Source of the DNA: Actinomycetota bacterium
GTDB taxonomy: Bacteria; Cyanobacteriota; Vampirovibrionia; Obscuribacterales; Obscuribacteraceae
Assembly (NCBI GenBank): GCA_903970355.1
Contig: CAJCIF010000540.1
Coordinates: 1-12,158 of the forward strand
Length of the DNA stretch: 12,158 bases
Reading direction: 5' to 3'
A model generated the notes under the pieces. That model searched no databases. It was not told the DNA's origin and was given only the letters and a program-made list of their open reading frames with translations. How positions within the stretch are numbered: position 1 is the first letter of the stretch; the number at the start of each line of letters is the position of its first letter. Below are positions 1 to 6,474 of the stretch, piece by piece. Made by a program: the position numbers and the translations under genes.

Positions 1-181
1 ATTGGCGGCTGATTTGCAAATTGTCCTGAAAATATAACTTAGGAAACCTTAAGCATCAACCCTTGTAGAGCGAGTCTAACGAAACCTAACTCTATAATCT
101 GTAGGGGCGTTGTTCACGCTTCGCAAGTTACGCAGCCAAATTGCGTTCCCTGCTCCCAGGACCAGTGTACAGGAGATTATC
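1..181. other. Non-coding leader upstream of ybaB
   Basis: No convincing coding region is visible here and the left neighbour is outside the window. The stretch holds a TATAAT box at 93-98, a weak 5-bp hairpin (ACGCA 130-134 with TGCGT 142-146) and the octamer GTAGGGGC at 101-108. That octamer recurs inverted at 3728-3735 beside a palindrome. An AGGAG ribosome-binding site at 171-175 ends the leader. I looked for a small SRP RNA, which neighbours dnaX/ybaB/recR in some bacteria, and did not find its conserved GGAAGGAAGCAGCC core. Confidence 0.5.
93..98 (+). promoter_or_regulatory. Candidate -10 box for ybaB-recR
   Basis: A perfect TATAAT lies 84 bases before the ybaB start codon. No good -35 hexamer sits 16-18 bases upstream; the nearest match, TTGTAG at 63-68, is 24 bases away. 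The promoter call therefore rests on the -10 box and its position alone. Transcription would begin near 105 and give a leader of about 75 bases. Confidence 0.35.
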
Positions 182-505
182 ATGCAACCGGACTTTAACC
201 AGCTCATGCGCCAGGCGCAAAAGGCGCAACAAGCTCTTGAGAAGTTACAAGGTGAGCTCGCTGTCACCGAGCTTGAAGGAAGCGCAGGGCAAGGCGCTGT
301 ACGCATCGTCTGCACAGGCTCGCGCGATTTCAAATCAGTCAAAATCAATAAAGAAGCGGTAGATCCAGAAGATGTAGAAACGCTTGAAGACCTGGTTTTG
401 ACCGCAATAAAGGACGCTTGCCAGAAAGCGAAACAATTGGAGCAAGACAAAGCTCAACAAACACTCGGAATGGCTTTGCCACCTGGCACAGGGCTTGGCT
501 TCTAG
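182..505 (+). CDS. ybaB: YbaB/EbfC family nucleoid-associated protein
   Basis: This is a 107-residue small DNA-binding protein, the usual size for the YbaB/EbfC family. Family members form dimers that bind DNA and affect nucleoid organisation. The N-terminus (about residues 4-30, FNQLMRQAQKAQQALEKLQ) is the typical long amphipathic helix. It is followed by the strand region with the G-x-V-x-V-x-type pattern (GAVRIVCTGSRDFKSVKINKEAVDPED, 38-64) and a second long helix (about 66-92). The family's small, glycine-rich tail (MALPPGTGLGF) closes the protein. The frame is open further upstream, but the ATG at 182 is chosen because AGGAG at 171-175 is correctly spaced and the family begins here. recR follows after 63 bases on the same strand, as in many bacteria, so the two are probably cotranscribed. 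Family and start are both well supported. Confidence 0.93.
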   Translation: MQPDFNQLMRQAQKAQQALEKLQGELAVTELEGSAGQGAVRIVCTGSRDFKSVKINKEAVDPEDVETLEDLVLTAIKDACQKAKQLEQDKAQQTLGMALPPGTGLGF

Positions 506-511
506 CAAGCG

Positions 512-539
512 GGCTAAATCCTCTCTAGATTTTTTAGCC
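512..539 (+). promoter_or_regulatory. Hairpin between ybaB and recR
   Basis: GGCTAAA (512-518) pairs with TTTAGCC (533-539). Two more pairs, TC (519-520) with GA (528-529), can form after a three-T bulge. No T-run follows the stem, so it is not a standard intrinsic terminator. It could stabilise the ybaB mRNA end or modulate read-through to recR. Stem formation is visible in the sequence; the role is inference. Confidence 0.3.
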
Positions 540-568
540 TCTACCAATACTTTGCAACGAAGACCCAG

Positions 569-1165
569 ATGTACTTCACGCCACCTTTAGCACGCCTGAT
601 TGAGGAATTTCAAAAATTTCCAGGAGTAGGTCCAAAGTCTGCGCAGCGCATGGCTTTCTTTGTGCTGGGCATGAGCGAAGATTCCGTCAAAGGTTTTGCG
701 GACGCATTGGTAGAGGCAAAAGAGAAGGTGCGCAATTGCAGCCACTGCTTTCATCTTTCTGCTGAGGATCCCTGCGAAATATGCAGCAATATCCGCCGGG
801 ATACTCATGTCATTTGTGTTGTCGCCGAATCAAAAGATGTCATAGCGCTTGAGCGCGGTCGTGAATATAAAGGCGTTTATCACGTCCTGACTGGACTGAT
901 CTCGCCCCTGGACGGTAAAGGCCCGGATCAGCTCAGCATCAAGGAATTGGTCCATCGCCTTCACGAAGAAAACGTCAAGGAAGTTATTCTCGCCATAAAC
1001 CCTACTATTGAGGGTGATGCGACCGTCTTGTATCTGAATCAACTATTCAAGCCGCTCGGCATCATGGTCACTCGCATAGCATTCGGCTTGCCAGTAGGCA
1101 GTGATCTCGAATATGCAGATGACTCTACCCTTGCAAAAGCTATGGAAGGACGGCGCGAAATTTAG
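569..1165 (+). CDS. recR: Recombination mediator RecR
   Basis: A complete 198-residue RecR, the normal family length. RecR works with RecO (and RecF) in the cytoplasm to load RecA onto SSB-coated DNA at gaps. Domains appear in the expected order. The helix-hairpin-helix is [14 protein letters not shown] (about 17-30). The zinc finger uses C57, C60, C69 and C72. The Toprim domain starts at about 80, with the acidic E87 in VVAESKD, then NPTIEGDAT (144-152), and the C-terminal [13 protein letters not shown] segment (172-184) typical of RecR. The start at 569 gives the canonical N-terminus ([21 protein letters not shown]), although its ribosome-binding site is weak (at best GAAGA near 560). That may mean translation depends on upstream ybaB. 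Its stop codon overlaps the dxs stop codon on the other strand by four bases. Confidence 0.97.
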   Translation: MYFTPPLARLIEEFQKFPGVGPKSAQRMAFFVLGMSEDSVKGFADALVEAKEKVRNCSHCFHLSAEDPCEICSNIRRDTHVICVVAESKDVIALERGREYKGVYHVLTGLISPLDGKGPDQLSIKELVHRLHEENVKEVILAINPTIEGDATVLYLNQLFKPLGIMVTRIAFGLPVGSDLEYADDSTLAKAMEGRREI

Positions 1166-3120
1166 CTGCCAGATTGCCAGGCTCGCACAAACTCAGCCAC
1201 TTTATCGGGGGTGAGACCAACATCGCTTAGCAAAATGCCGCGCGCTCCGTGCTCAACAAATTGATCGGGCACGCCCTGGCAAACAATTTCCGGATGCTTC
1301 TCTTGCAAGTTCGTAAAACGACGTTTGGCTGCCCATTCTAAAACGGCTGAACCAAAGCCTCCGGCAAGACAACCTTCTTCCAGGGTTACGACTCGTTTGT
1401 AATCTTTGCAAATGCGATTAAGCATGGCTTCATCAAGCGGTTTTGCACTACGGGCATAAACGACAGCTACATCAATCGATTTCTCTTTGAGAAGATCGCG
1501 AGCTTTAAGAGCAACATCCACCATCGAGCCGTAGGCAATTAAAGCAGTGCTGCCCGCTTCGCTTAAGAGGTCCCATTTGGTGTAATCCAGTAAGGAGAGC
1601 TTTGTTCCTTCTCCTGAATTGAGCGCATCAGCGTTCAATGCTTTATCACGTGGGAAACGGATGGCAACCGGGCCGGTAGCATTGGCGATGGCGCTATAGA
1701 GCAGATTACGCAGCTCAACAGCATCTTTTGGAGCGAGTACCGTAAAACCAGGAATGCTGCGCAAATATGCAATGTCAAAGACACCCTGGTGCGTTTCGCC
1801 ATCTTCCACCAGGCCACCACGGTCGATACCAAAAATAACAGGCAATTTCATAATGGCTACATCATGAATAACCTGATCCATGGCCCGTTGCAAGAAAGTG
1901 GAGTAGATTGAAACGACTGGTTTCAAACCGGCTTTGGCCATGCCCGCTGCCATAGTGACGGCGTGCTGTTCGCAAATTGCCACATCAAAAAAGCGATCCG
2001 GATATACTTTGCCGAATTTCACAAGGGCGCTGCCTTCTGCCGTAGCAGGAGTAATAGCAACTAGTGAAGGTTCACGGTCGGCAATTTCAATTAGTGCTTC
2101 CGAAAAAATTTCCGAATAGGTTTTCGACTTTGGTTTGGGCGACTGGGCCGGTTCAATTTTTTCTTTGAGCGGTGGCTCAAGGCTAAAAGCAGAAACACCG
2201 TGATACTTGATTGCATCTTGCTCGGCCGGTCCAAATCCTTTGCCTTTCTGCGTTATGACATGCAGAATTTGCGGGATTTCTCTGTCCTTCGCTTTATTTA
2301 GTGCACGAATTACCGCACCGACATCATGACCATCAATAGGACCGGAATAGTTGAGTCCCAATTTTTCAAAGACAATGCCAGGCGTATCGAATCGTTCTTT
2401 GGCTTGCCGTTTGACGGTCTCGATCATGTCTCTTACGCCAGGCGTAAGCGGCACTTCGTCTAGCATTTCTTCAATGTGGTCGATCTTGATTTTTATATCT
2501 TCGTAGAAGAACGTCTCTTTGATCCTCTTCATATATTGAGAGAATCCGCCGACGTTCTCGCTGATCGACATTTCGTTGTCGTTGAGGATGATGAGCACAT
2601 CTTTGCGCAAATGACCAAGGTGATTGATAGCTTCCAGAGCCATTCCGCCTGTCAGTCCGCCATCTCCGATTACAGCAATTACTTTATGGCGCTGCTTTTG
2701 GTGATCGCGCGCAATTGCCATACCGACAGCCAGCGATACAGATGTAGAACTGTGTCCGGCCACGAAAGCATCGTGGTTGCTTTCGGCAGGATTGATAAAG
2801 CCACTCAATCCTTTGTATTGTCTTAGTGTCTCGAATTGTTCGCGCCTGCCAGTGAGCATCTTGTGCACATATGTCTGGTGGCCGACGTCCCATAAAATTT
2901 TGTCGCGGGGGCTGTCGAAAACATAGTGCAGCCCGAGAGTAATCTCGACGATGCCAAGATTAGACGCCAAATGTCCGCCCGTTTTATTGAGCCTACTGAC
3001 AATCTCCTGGCGGATTTCCGCACCCAGGGCTTTCAGTTGCTCCGTCGAGAGTCCCTTTAGCTCCTTCGGTGAGATTATTCCGTCAAGAAATGTTGTTGAT
3101 TGATTCGCTAAAGCGTACAT
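1162..3120 (-). CDS. dxs: 1-deoxy-D-xylulose-5-phosphate synthase
   Basis: A complete 652-residue DXS. It condenses pyruvate and D-glyceraldehyde 3-phosphate to 1-deoxy-D-xylulose 5-phosphate with thiamine diphosphate, the entry step of the MEP isoprenoid pathway and a source of thiamine and pyridoxal precursors. The N-terminal thiamine-diphosphate-binding half shows H50 ([10 protein letters not shown]), [11 protein letters not shown] (77-87), the GDG (152-154) to NDN (180-182) cofactor motif, and GPIDGHD (260-266). The transketolase pyrimidine domain carries the catalytic Glu (E384 in [17 protein letters not shown]) and [18 protein letters not shown] (405-422). The C-terminal transketolase domain follows from about 530. 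The linker at 318-334 is proline- and lysine-rich. AGGGA sits just upstream of the ATG at 3120. A Met replaces the usual Tyr in the QRAYDQ segment. The gene is read away from the 129-bp divergent gap and converges on recR. Confidence 0.97.
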   Translation of the reverse strand: MYALANQSTTFLDGIISPKELKGLSTEQLKALGAEIRQEIVSRLNKTGGHLASNLGIVEITLGLHYVFDSPRDKILWDVGHQTYVHKMLTGRREQFETLRQYKGLSGFINPAESNHDAFVAGHSSTSVSLAVGMAIARDHQKQRHKVIAVIGDGGLTGGMALEAINHLGHLRKDVLIILNDNEMSISENVGGFSQYMKRIKETFFYEDIKIKIDHIEEMLDEVPLTPGVRDMIETVKRQAKERFDTPGIVFEKLGLNYSGPIDGHDVGAVIRALNKAKDREIPQILHVITQKGKGFGPAEQDAIKYHGVSAFSLEPPLKEKIEPAQSPKPKSKTYSEIFSEALIEIADREPSLVAITPATAEGSALVKFGKVYPDRFFDVAICEQHAVTMAAGMAKAGLKPVVSIYSTFLQRAMDQVIHDVAIMKLPVIFGIDRGGLVEDGETHQGVFDIAYLRSIPGFTVLAPKDAVELRNLLYSAIANATGPVAIRFPRDKALNADALNSGEGTKLSLLDYTKWDLLSEAGSTALIAYGSMVDVALKARDLLKEKSIDVAVVYARSAKPLDEAMLNRICKDYKRVVTLEEGCLAGGFGSAVLEWAAKRRFTNLQEKHPEIVCQGVPDQFVEHGARGILLSDVGLTPDKVAEFVRAWQSGS

Positions 3121-3249
3121 AGTTCCCTATCATGGCGCCCGAGGCGGTTTGCCAAAGGTAAATCATATCAACCTTAGATCCATGATCGGCCTATTATATG
3201 GAGGAAGTTAGAGTAGGCTTAACCGCATAAAACCTTCGGGAATGACAGG
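3121..3249. promoter_or_regulatory. Divergent promoter region, dxs and CxxC protein
   Basis: This gap must drive both flanking genes. The core CTATTATATG (3191-3200) reads as TATAAT on the minus strand (3198-3193), which could serve dxs, and as TATTAT on the plus strand (3192-3197), which could serve the gene at 3250. Neither has a convincing -35 partner. A strong GGAGGAA (3200-3206) is not followed by any usable start codon and overlaps the candidate boxes, so I do not treat it as a ribosome-binding site. ATCATGG (3129-3135) and CCATGAT (3180-3186) form a widely spaced 7-bp inverted repeat. Confidence 0.35.
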
Positions 3250-3675
3250 ATGTACATTCAAAACTTGATCAGACGAAACTTCATACTTATTTTTATTCCA
3301 ATTTTTTTCGGCCTGGCGTGCGTAAAGGGACAGGGCGATGAAACATCTACGACGGCGCAACCGGCAACACCTCCTGTGTCCAATAATCAAGAAGCCCTCA
3401 AAGGCCTCCAGGTGCGTGTAAAGGGCTCATTGTGCCCAGCCTGTCTGAAACAACTGCAAAAGAAACTTTCAGCCACGGACGGCATTTCAGACGTAACCGT
3501 CAAGTCATATGCCCTTGAGCATTATGGGCAAGATGACAAATCACTATCAAACGATGAGAAGAAATCGGCAACTTATACAATGAAGTACGATTCCGCCAAA
3601 ATTTCGCAGAAACAAATCGAAGATCAATTCAAAAGCAGTGATTTTCGAATCGCCAATGTAAAAGAGCTCGAATAG
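3250..3675 (+). CDS. Exported HMA-like protein with CPAC motif
   Basis: A 141-residue protein with a short basic N-terminus (RRN, 8-10), a hydrophobic stretch (about 11-24, ending FFGLAC) and then a Thr/Pro/Gln-rich spacer (25-50). It is therefore probably exported. C24 could be lipid-modified, but Gly at -3 is a poor lipobox. The rest resembles a heavy-metal-associated (HMA) fold: a first strand LQVRVKG, then the GxxCxxC-type loop GSLCPAC with C62 and C65, helix LKQLQKKLS, GISDVTVKS, and later ATYTMKYDSAKISQKQIEDQFKSSDFRI. About 20 charged residues (roughly 88-107) separate the second and third strands, more than in a standard HMA unit. A metal-binding, metal-delivery or thiol role is inferred from the fold only. 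ATG 3250 is the only usable start after an in-frame stop at 3220-3222; GGGA at 3238-3241 may be the ribosome-binding site. Confidence 0.72.
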   Translation: MYIQNLIRRNFILIFIPIFFGLACVKGQGDETSTTAQPATPPVSNNQEALKGLQVRVKGSLCPACLKQLQKKLSATDGISDVTVKSYALEHYGQDDKSLSNDEKKSATYTMKYDSAKISQKQIEDQFKSSDFRIANVKELE

Positions 3676-3710
3676 AATCCGAGCCCTTTCTTTCCCCTTG
3701 GAAGATATGT

Positions 3711-3731
3711 GGGCATGGCAGTGCCATGCCC
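3711..3731. repeat. Perfect 10-bp-arm palindrome between convergent genes
   Basis: GGGCATGGCA (3711-3720), a single G, then its exact reverse complement TGCCATGCCC (3722-3731). It sits in the 61-bp gap between two convergent stop codons. It would form a strong hairpin on either transcript and may act as a bidirectional terminator or mRNA 3'-end stabiliser. There is no T-run on either side, so it is not a canonical intrinsic terminator. The flank CCCCTAC (GTAGGGG on the minus strand) resembles the ends of dispersed REP-like hairpins I recall from cyanobacterial and related genomes. Membership of such a family is inference. Confidence 0.6.
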
Positions 3732-3736
3732 CTACG

Positions 3737-6127
3737 TTAGCCGGCGGTAATGCGATAGAGCGTGCCTTTGAAGTTGATTTGAATTTGTTGACCGATGGTC
3801 AAGTACTTTCTAATTTCTGGATTCTTGTGAATCAGATCAAAGTACTGAGTGCTTCCAAAAACAACTTCTTTAAAGGATTTGGCATCGCGATCTTCAATGC
3901 CGCCTTCAACCCACACTCCGTCTCTGAGATAAAACGTTTTGTCATCAACTGTCTTAATCACAGCAGCTATTCCATCTGAAGCGGGTGTAAAAGCAACAGT
4001 GCTTGCTGTCTTGAAGTCATTCATTTTCTTAGCTCGTACAACAGCTTTTTCACCTACTTCACTGTCTTTAGCGAAATCTAGTGCGTCCATGGCAACCGCG
4101 TTTTGAGCTTGTCCCTTACGCTCATATCGCATGTGGCCGGCGGTTGCTGTATAGCTCCTCGCATCAGCGATCATCGGTGCCGACATAGGCGCTGCCATGG
4201 CAACCGGGGCCAAACCACCAGCACCACCAGCGCTACCAGTCATTAGTCGCCCTCGTACGTTTACCGGGCGATTCAATGGCGTTGCATCACGTCGACTAAA
4301 ATTGGCTAATCGGCCATTTTCGCTTGGATCTGTCACCAGGAATGATGTGTATTCCGTGATGATTCCATACTTCTTAGAGAGCGCCACAATTTCGTCAACC
4401 ACTTCTTTGTTGTTGTGGTTTTCTTTGGCTACATCAGTGAGATGTCCGATACGGCGCATAGCCCAGAGCCTCGGCAAATATGTGTTGCCGGGTTGGTTAG
4501 GATCGAAATTGAGATTGAAGCTGTAAGCTTTTGCAACGCCTTGAACTTTACCTGTCAAATTCACCGTGCATTTGCCTGTGTTCTTGTATTTCCCAAGCAG
4601 CATTACTTGTGTTCCAGCGAAAATGTCCTTCACTTCGCGCGGATAAACATCTTTCGTTTCGACACCATTAATAGCAATGTGAGCATCCGTCAAAACAGGG
4701 CTCTTGATCTTCTGATAGAAGGCTGCAACAGCCGTTTCGAGGTTGTCTTTGGGCTCGACATATTCTGTTGTGCCGTGATGTTCGGCAGCTAATTTGTCGA
4801 GGAACATTGTATTGACGTCAAAGCCAACGCCAAAATCAAATATTCGCACGTCTCTTTTTGGCGCTACTGATTTAAGAATTTTTGATATGTCAGTTTCACC
4901 TACCGTTGGCTCACCATCGGTCATGAGTACAAGATAAGCTGGTCGTGCTGAATCTCCGCTCAACATTTTGCAACCCATTTGCAATGCATCGGAAATGTTA
5001 GTGCCCCCACGTGCCTCGAGATCGTTTATGAAGGATCCAGCCGTTTTCTTATTCTCAGCAGTGGCCGGCATAAGATCCGTGCGATAGGCTTCAACGTCAG
5101 TATTGAATTGCACAATACCGAAACGATCGTCCGGCGAGAGTGCGTTTATGACGTACTTCAATGCTTTTTTGTTTTGTTCTATTTTTTCTCCGGACATTGA
5201 TCCGGAAGTGTCCGCAACCAGAACGATATCTTTGCTAACTACCTTCTCCGGCATTTGCGGTGGGTTAAGCGTGAGGAGGAAAAAGCCGTCTTCATCCGGG
5301 TTCTTATGTGTGAGCAGGTTTGCCGACATCGCTTTATCCGAAACACTGTAATAAAGAAGGAAGTCTTTGTCCGGCAAAGTATCTTTTTCGAATAACGAAA
5401 TTTTGGCATTGTGATCACCATCACGGCTGACTGAAACACTGTGCGAAGGAGACCAGATAGAGCGAACTCCCGTTTTGCTGGAGACAGCCATCTCGACTTT
5501 TATCTCATCAGCGGCTGCCGTTTCGCCTTCTGTCTTAAGCGGAAAACGATACTTTACGAGTCCATCTTCGGCTTTTAGTAGCTGCGTGTACTCAAGCTCG
5601 ACGGTCTTCGTGCCGTGTGCCGGAATTGGAAAGATGCGAGCTCTTACTGTTTTATAGTCTGCATATTCAAGCAAACCCGGATCGATCATCTTGCGCACAA
5701 TTTCTTCGTACTGCTGGCGCGCATCTTCTGCAGCCAGAATTTGACCTTCTACCGGCTTGCCATCTATATGAAGTGAGAAAGAACTGAACGTGGTATCTGC
5801 AGGCAGCGGAAATAAATATGTTCCAGCTAAATTGCGGTCTGTATCGTTTGAAAAGACTTGTTTGATGTTAGTGCGTGCAACTTGATCTGTGACCGTCACT
5901 TTTACATTTTGACTTTGAAGATGCAGCCCATACGAGACATGGCCTTCCAAAAGAGGTGGGCGAGTGGGCGAGACGGGGTGATGGGGTGGATGAACTATGA
6001 AGGGCGGATGCATGATGCCACCCAGCGGTGGATCGATCATCAAAATGCCTGAAGCAAACGACGGAGTCGTTAGCATTACCGAGCAGGCCAGAGCGGATGC
6101 CATTAAGCGGAGCGCGTTGGACTTCAT
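3737..6127 (-). CDS. Secreted VIT and vWA domain protein
   Basis: A 796-residue protein exported through a Sec signal peptide (MKSNALRLMASALACSVMLTTPSFA, cleavage likely after A25). A Pro/His-rich stretch follows (about 31-60, including HPPHHP). Residues about 62-190 match the VIT domain of inter-alpha-trypsin-inhibitor-like proteins (SNDTDRNLAGTYLFPLPADTTFSSFSLHIDG, FPIPAHGTKTVELEYTQ). Residues about 298-475 are a von Willebrand A domain with an intact MIDAS metal site: D306-x-S308-x-S310, T376 in GGTN and D404 in MTDGEP. The segment YGIITEYTSFLVTDP (587-601) is typical of bacterial VIT-vWA proteins. A Gly/Ala/Met-rich linker (about 630-665) leads to a C-terminal module (about 715-796) ending in SxxYFDL...YLTIGQQIQINFKGTLYRI. 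No C-terminal membrane anchor or sorting motif is visible. Such proteins are thought to mediate metal-dependent protein binding at the envelope; the partner is unknown. GAGG precedes the start by nine bases. Confidence 0.9.
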   Translation of the reverse strand: MKSNALRLMASALACSVMLTTPSFASGILMIDPPLGGIMHPPFIVHPPHHPVSPTRPPLLEGHVSYGLHLQSQNVKVTVTDQVARTNIKQVFSNDTDRNLAGTYLFPLPADTTFSSFSLHIDGKPVEGQILAAEDARQQYEEIVRKMIDPGLLEYADYKTVRARIFPIPAHGTKTVELEYTQLLKAEDGLVKYRFPLKTEGETAAADEIKVEMAVSSKTGVRSIWSPSHSVSVSRDGDHNAKISLFEKDTLPDKDFLLYYSVSDKAMSANLLTHKNPDEDGFFLLTLNPPQMPEKVVSKDIVLVADTSGSMSGEKIEQNKKALKYVINALSPDDRFGIVQFNTDVEAYRTDLMPATAENKKTAGSFINDLEARGGTNISDALQMGCKMLSGDSARPAYLVLMTDGEPTVGETDISKILKSVAPKRDVRIFDFGVGFDVNTMFLDKLAAEHHGTTEYVEPKDNLETAVAAFYQKIKSPVLTDAHIAINGVETKDVYPREVKDIFAGTQVMLLGKYKNTGKCTVNLTGKVQGVAKAYSFNLNFDPNQPGNTYLPRLWAMRRIGHLTDVAKENHNNKEVVDEIVALSKKYGIITEYTSFLVTDPSENGRLANFSRRDATPLNRPVNVRGRLMTGSAGGAGGLAPVAMAAPMSAPMIADARSYTATAGHMRYERKGQAQNAVAMDALDFAKDSEVGEKAVVRAKKMNDFKTASTVAFTPASDGIAAVIKTVDDKTFYLRDGVWVEGGIEDRDAKSFKEVVFGSTQYFDLIHKNPEIRKYLTIGQQIQINFKGTLYRITAG

Positions 6128-6185
6128 TTCGTAAACCTCTTATAGGGCGTGCTTGCAAGGCAGGTGTGTGGCAAACCACGCGTAG

Positions 6186-6195
6186 CCGGTACCGG
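6186..6195. repeat. Palindrome CCGGTACCGG
   Basis: A perfect 10-bp palindrome about 60 bases upstream of the VIT/vWA start codon. It shares the CCGG ends of the palindrome at 6238-6249. It could be a protein-binding site or part of a folded RNA; neither is established. Confidence 0.4.
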
Positions 6196-6237
6196 ACGTT
6201 CATGGTTCACGATAGCAACGCCGCAAGCCGAGGCCGC

Positions 6238-6249
6238 CCGGAATTCCGG
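6238..6249. repeat. Palindrome CCGGAATTCCGG
   Basis: A perfect 12-bp palindrome, 42 bases beyond the similar CCGGTACCGG. Its last G is also the first base of the GCGCGCTT arm at 6249-6256. The shared CCGG-N(2-4)-CCGG layout of the two sites suggests a repeated binding site, which is inference. Confidence 0.4.
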
Positions 6250-6300
6250 CGCGCTTCACCTAGGGTTAGCCCTGATCTGCAATTAACTTTTCAAGCGCGC
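6249..6300. repeat. Inverted repeat GCGCGCTT / AAGCGCGC
   Basis: Perfect 8-bp arms at 6249-6256 and 6293-6300 are separated by 36 bases that contain a small AGGG-TTAG-CCCT hairpin (6262-6273). Together they can form a stem with a nested hairpin. This is the best visible hint of a structured RNA in the gap. Confidence 0.4.
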
Positions 6301-6315
6301 TACTGGAGAAGTGCA

Positions 6316-6327
6316 ATGCGATCGCAT
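6316..6327. repeat. Palindrome ATGCGATCGCAT with HIP1 core
   Basis: A perfect 12-bp palindrome centred on GCGATCGC (6318-6325). That octamer is the highly iterated palindrome HIP1 of many cyanobacterial genomes. A second copy of the octamer is at 8006-8013, inside the kinase gene. Confidence 0.5.
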
Positions 6328-6391
6328 ATCGTCTCGAAATCCAGGTCGAACATATCAAGCGTACGGGGTGGCAAGGCTCAACCCGTGCCCA

Positions 6392-6427
6392 TAAACAGTG
6401 TTTACCCCAGCTCATTACAAGAATAAT
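6392..6427 (+). promoter_or_regulatory. Candidate operator and promoter of the kinase operon
   Basis: TAAACA (6392-6397), G, TGTTTA (6399-6404) is a perfect 13-bp operator-like inverted repeat. It overlaps a possible -35 element, TTTACC (6401-6406). AATAAT (6422-6427) is a five-of-six match to a -10 box, but the spacing of 15 bases is short. Transcription would begin near 6434, about 40 bases before the kinase start. The palindrome is seen directly; promoter and operator roles are inferred. Confidence 0.35.
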
Positions 6428-6474
6428 TCAGCTAGAGTACTCTTGGAGCAGAAAGGTATGCTCTGAGGGAGTGA

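Larger units (their letters stand above)
6128..6474. other. GC-rich, palindrome-rich intergenic region
   Basis: This 347-bp gap lies between two divergent genes. It contains no open frame I believe, but its 6160-6330 half is richer in G+C than a normal promoter region. It carries several perfect palindromes: CCGGTACCGG, CCGGAATTCCGG, ATGCGATCGCAT and TAAACA-G-TGTTTA. It also has an inverted repeat GCGCGCTT...AAGCGCGC and a GTGG-CAAA-CCAC hairpin (6168-6179). It must hold promoters for both flanking genes. It may also hold a structured RNA or a small repeat element. I compared it by eye with tmRNA, RNase P RNA and the c-di-GMP-I riboswitch and found no match. Confidence 0.55.

Noticed and set aside
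1..181. Possible small SRP RNA (4.5S) upstream of ybaB
   Set aside because: The conserved SRP core (GGAAGGAAGCAGCC) and the long paired arms are absent on both strands.
110..181. Earlier start for YbaB at 110
   Set aside because: It would add 24 residues not found in the family. The AGGAG ribosome-binding site and family alignment support the ATG at 182.
3200..3206. GGAGGAA as the ribosome-binding site of the CxxC protein
   Set aside because: It is more than 40 bases before the only usable ATG (3250), an in-frame stop lies in between, and no start codon follows it at proper distance.
3698..3979. Plus-strand open frame of 93 codons at the end of the VIT/vWA gene
   Set aside because: It starts before the intergenic palindrome and runs antisense to conserved C-terminal codons of the VIT/vWA protein. 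It is a shadow frame.
6028..6426. Plus-strand open frame of 132 codons running from the VIT/vWA gene into the gap
   Set aside because: It lies antisense to the VIT/vWA signal-peptide region for a third of its length, has no ribosome-binding site and encodes a Ser/Arg-rich sequence with no recognisable feature.
6128..6474. tmRNA, RNase P RNA or c-di-GMP riboswitch in the palindrome-rich gap
   Set aside because: No tmRNA ends or tag frame and no RNase P signature (GAGGAAAGTCC) are visible. GGCAAACC followed closely by AGCCGG superficially resembles parts of the c-di-GMP-I motif, but the order and spacing do not fit.
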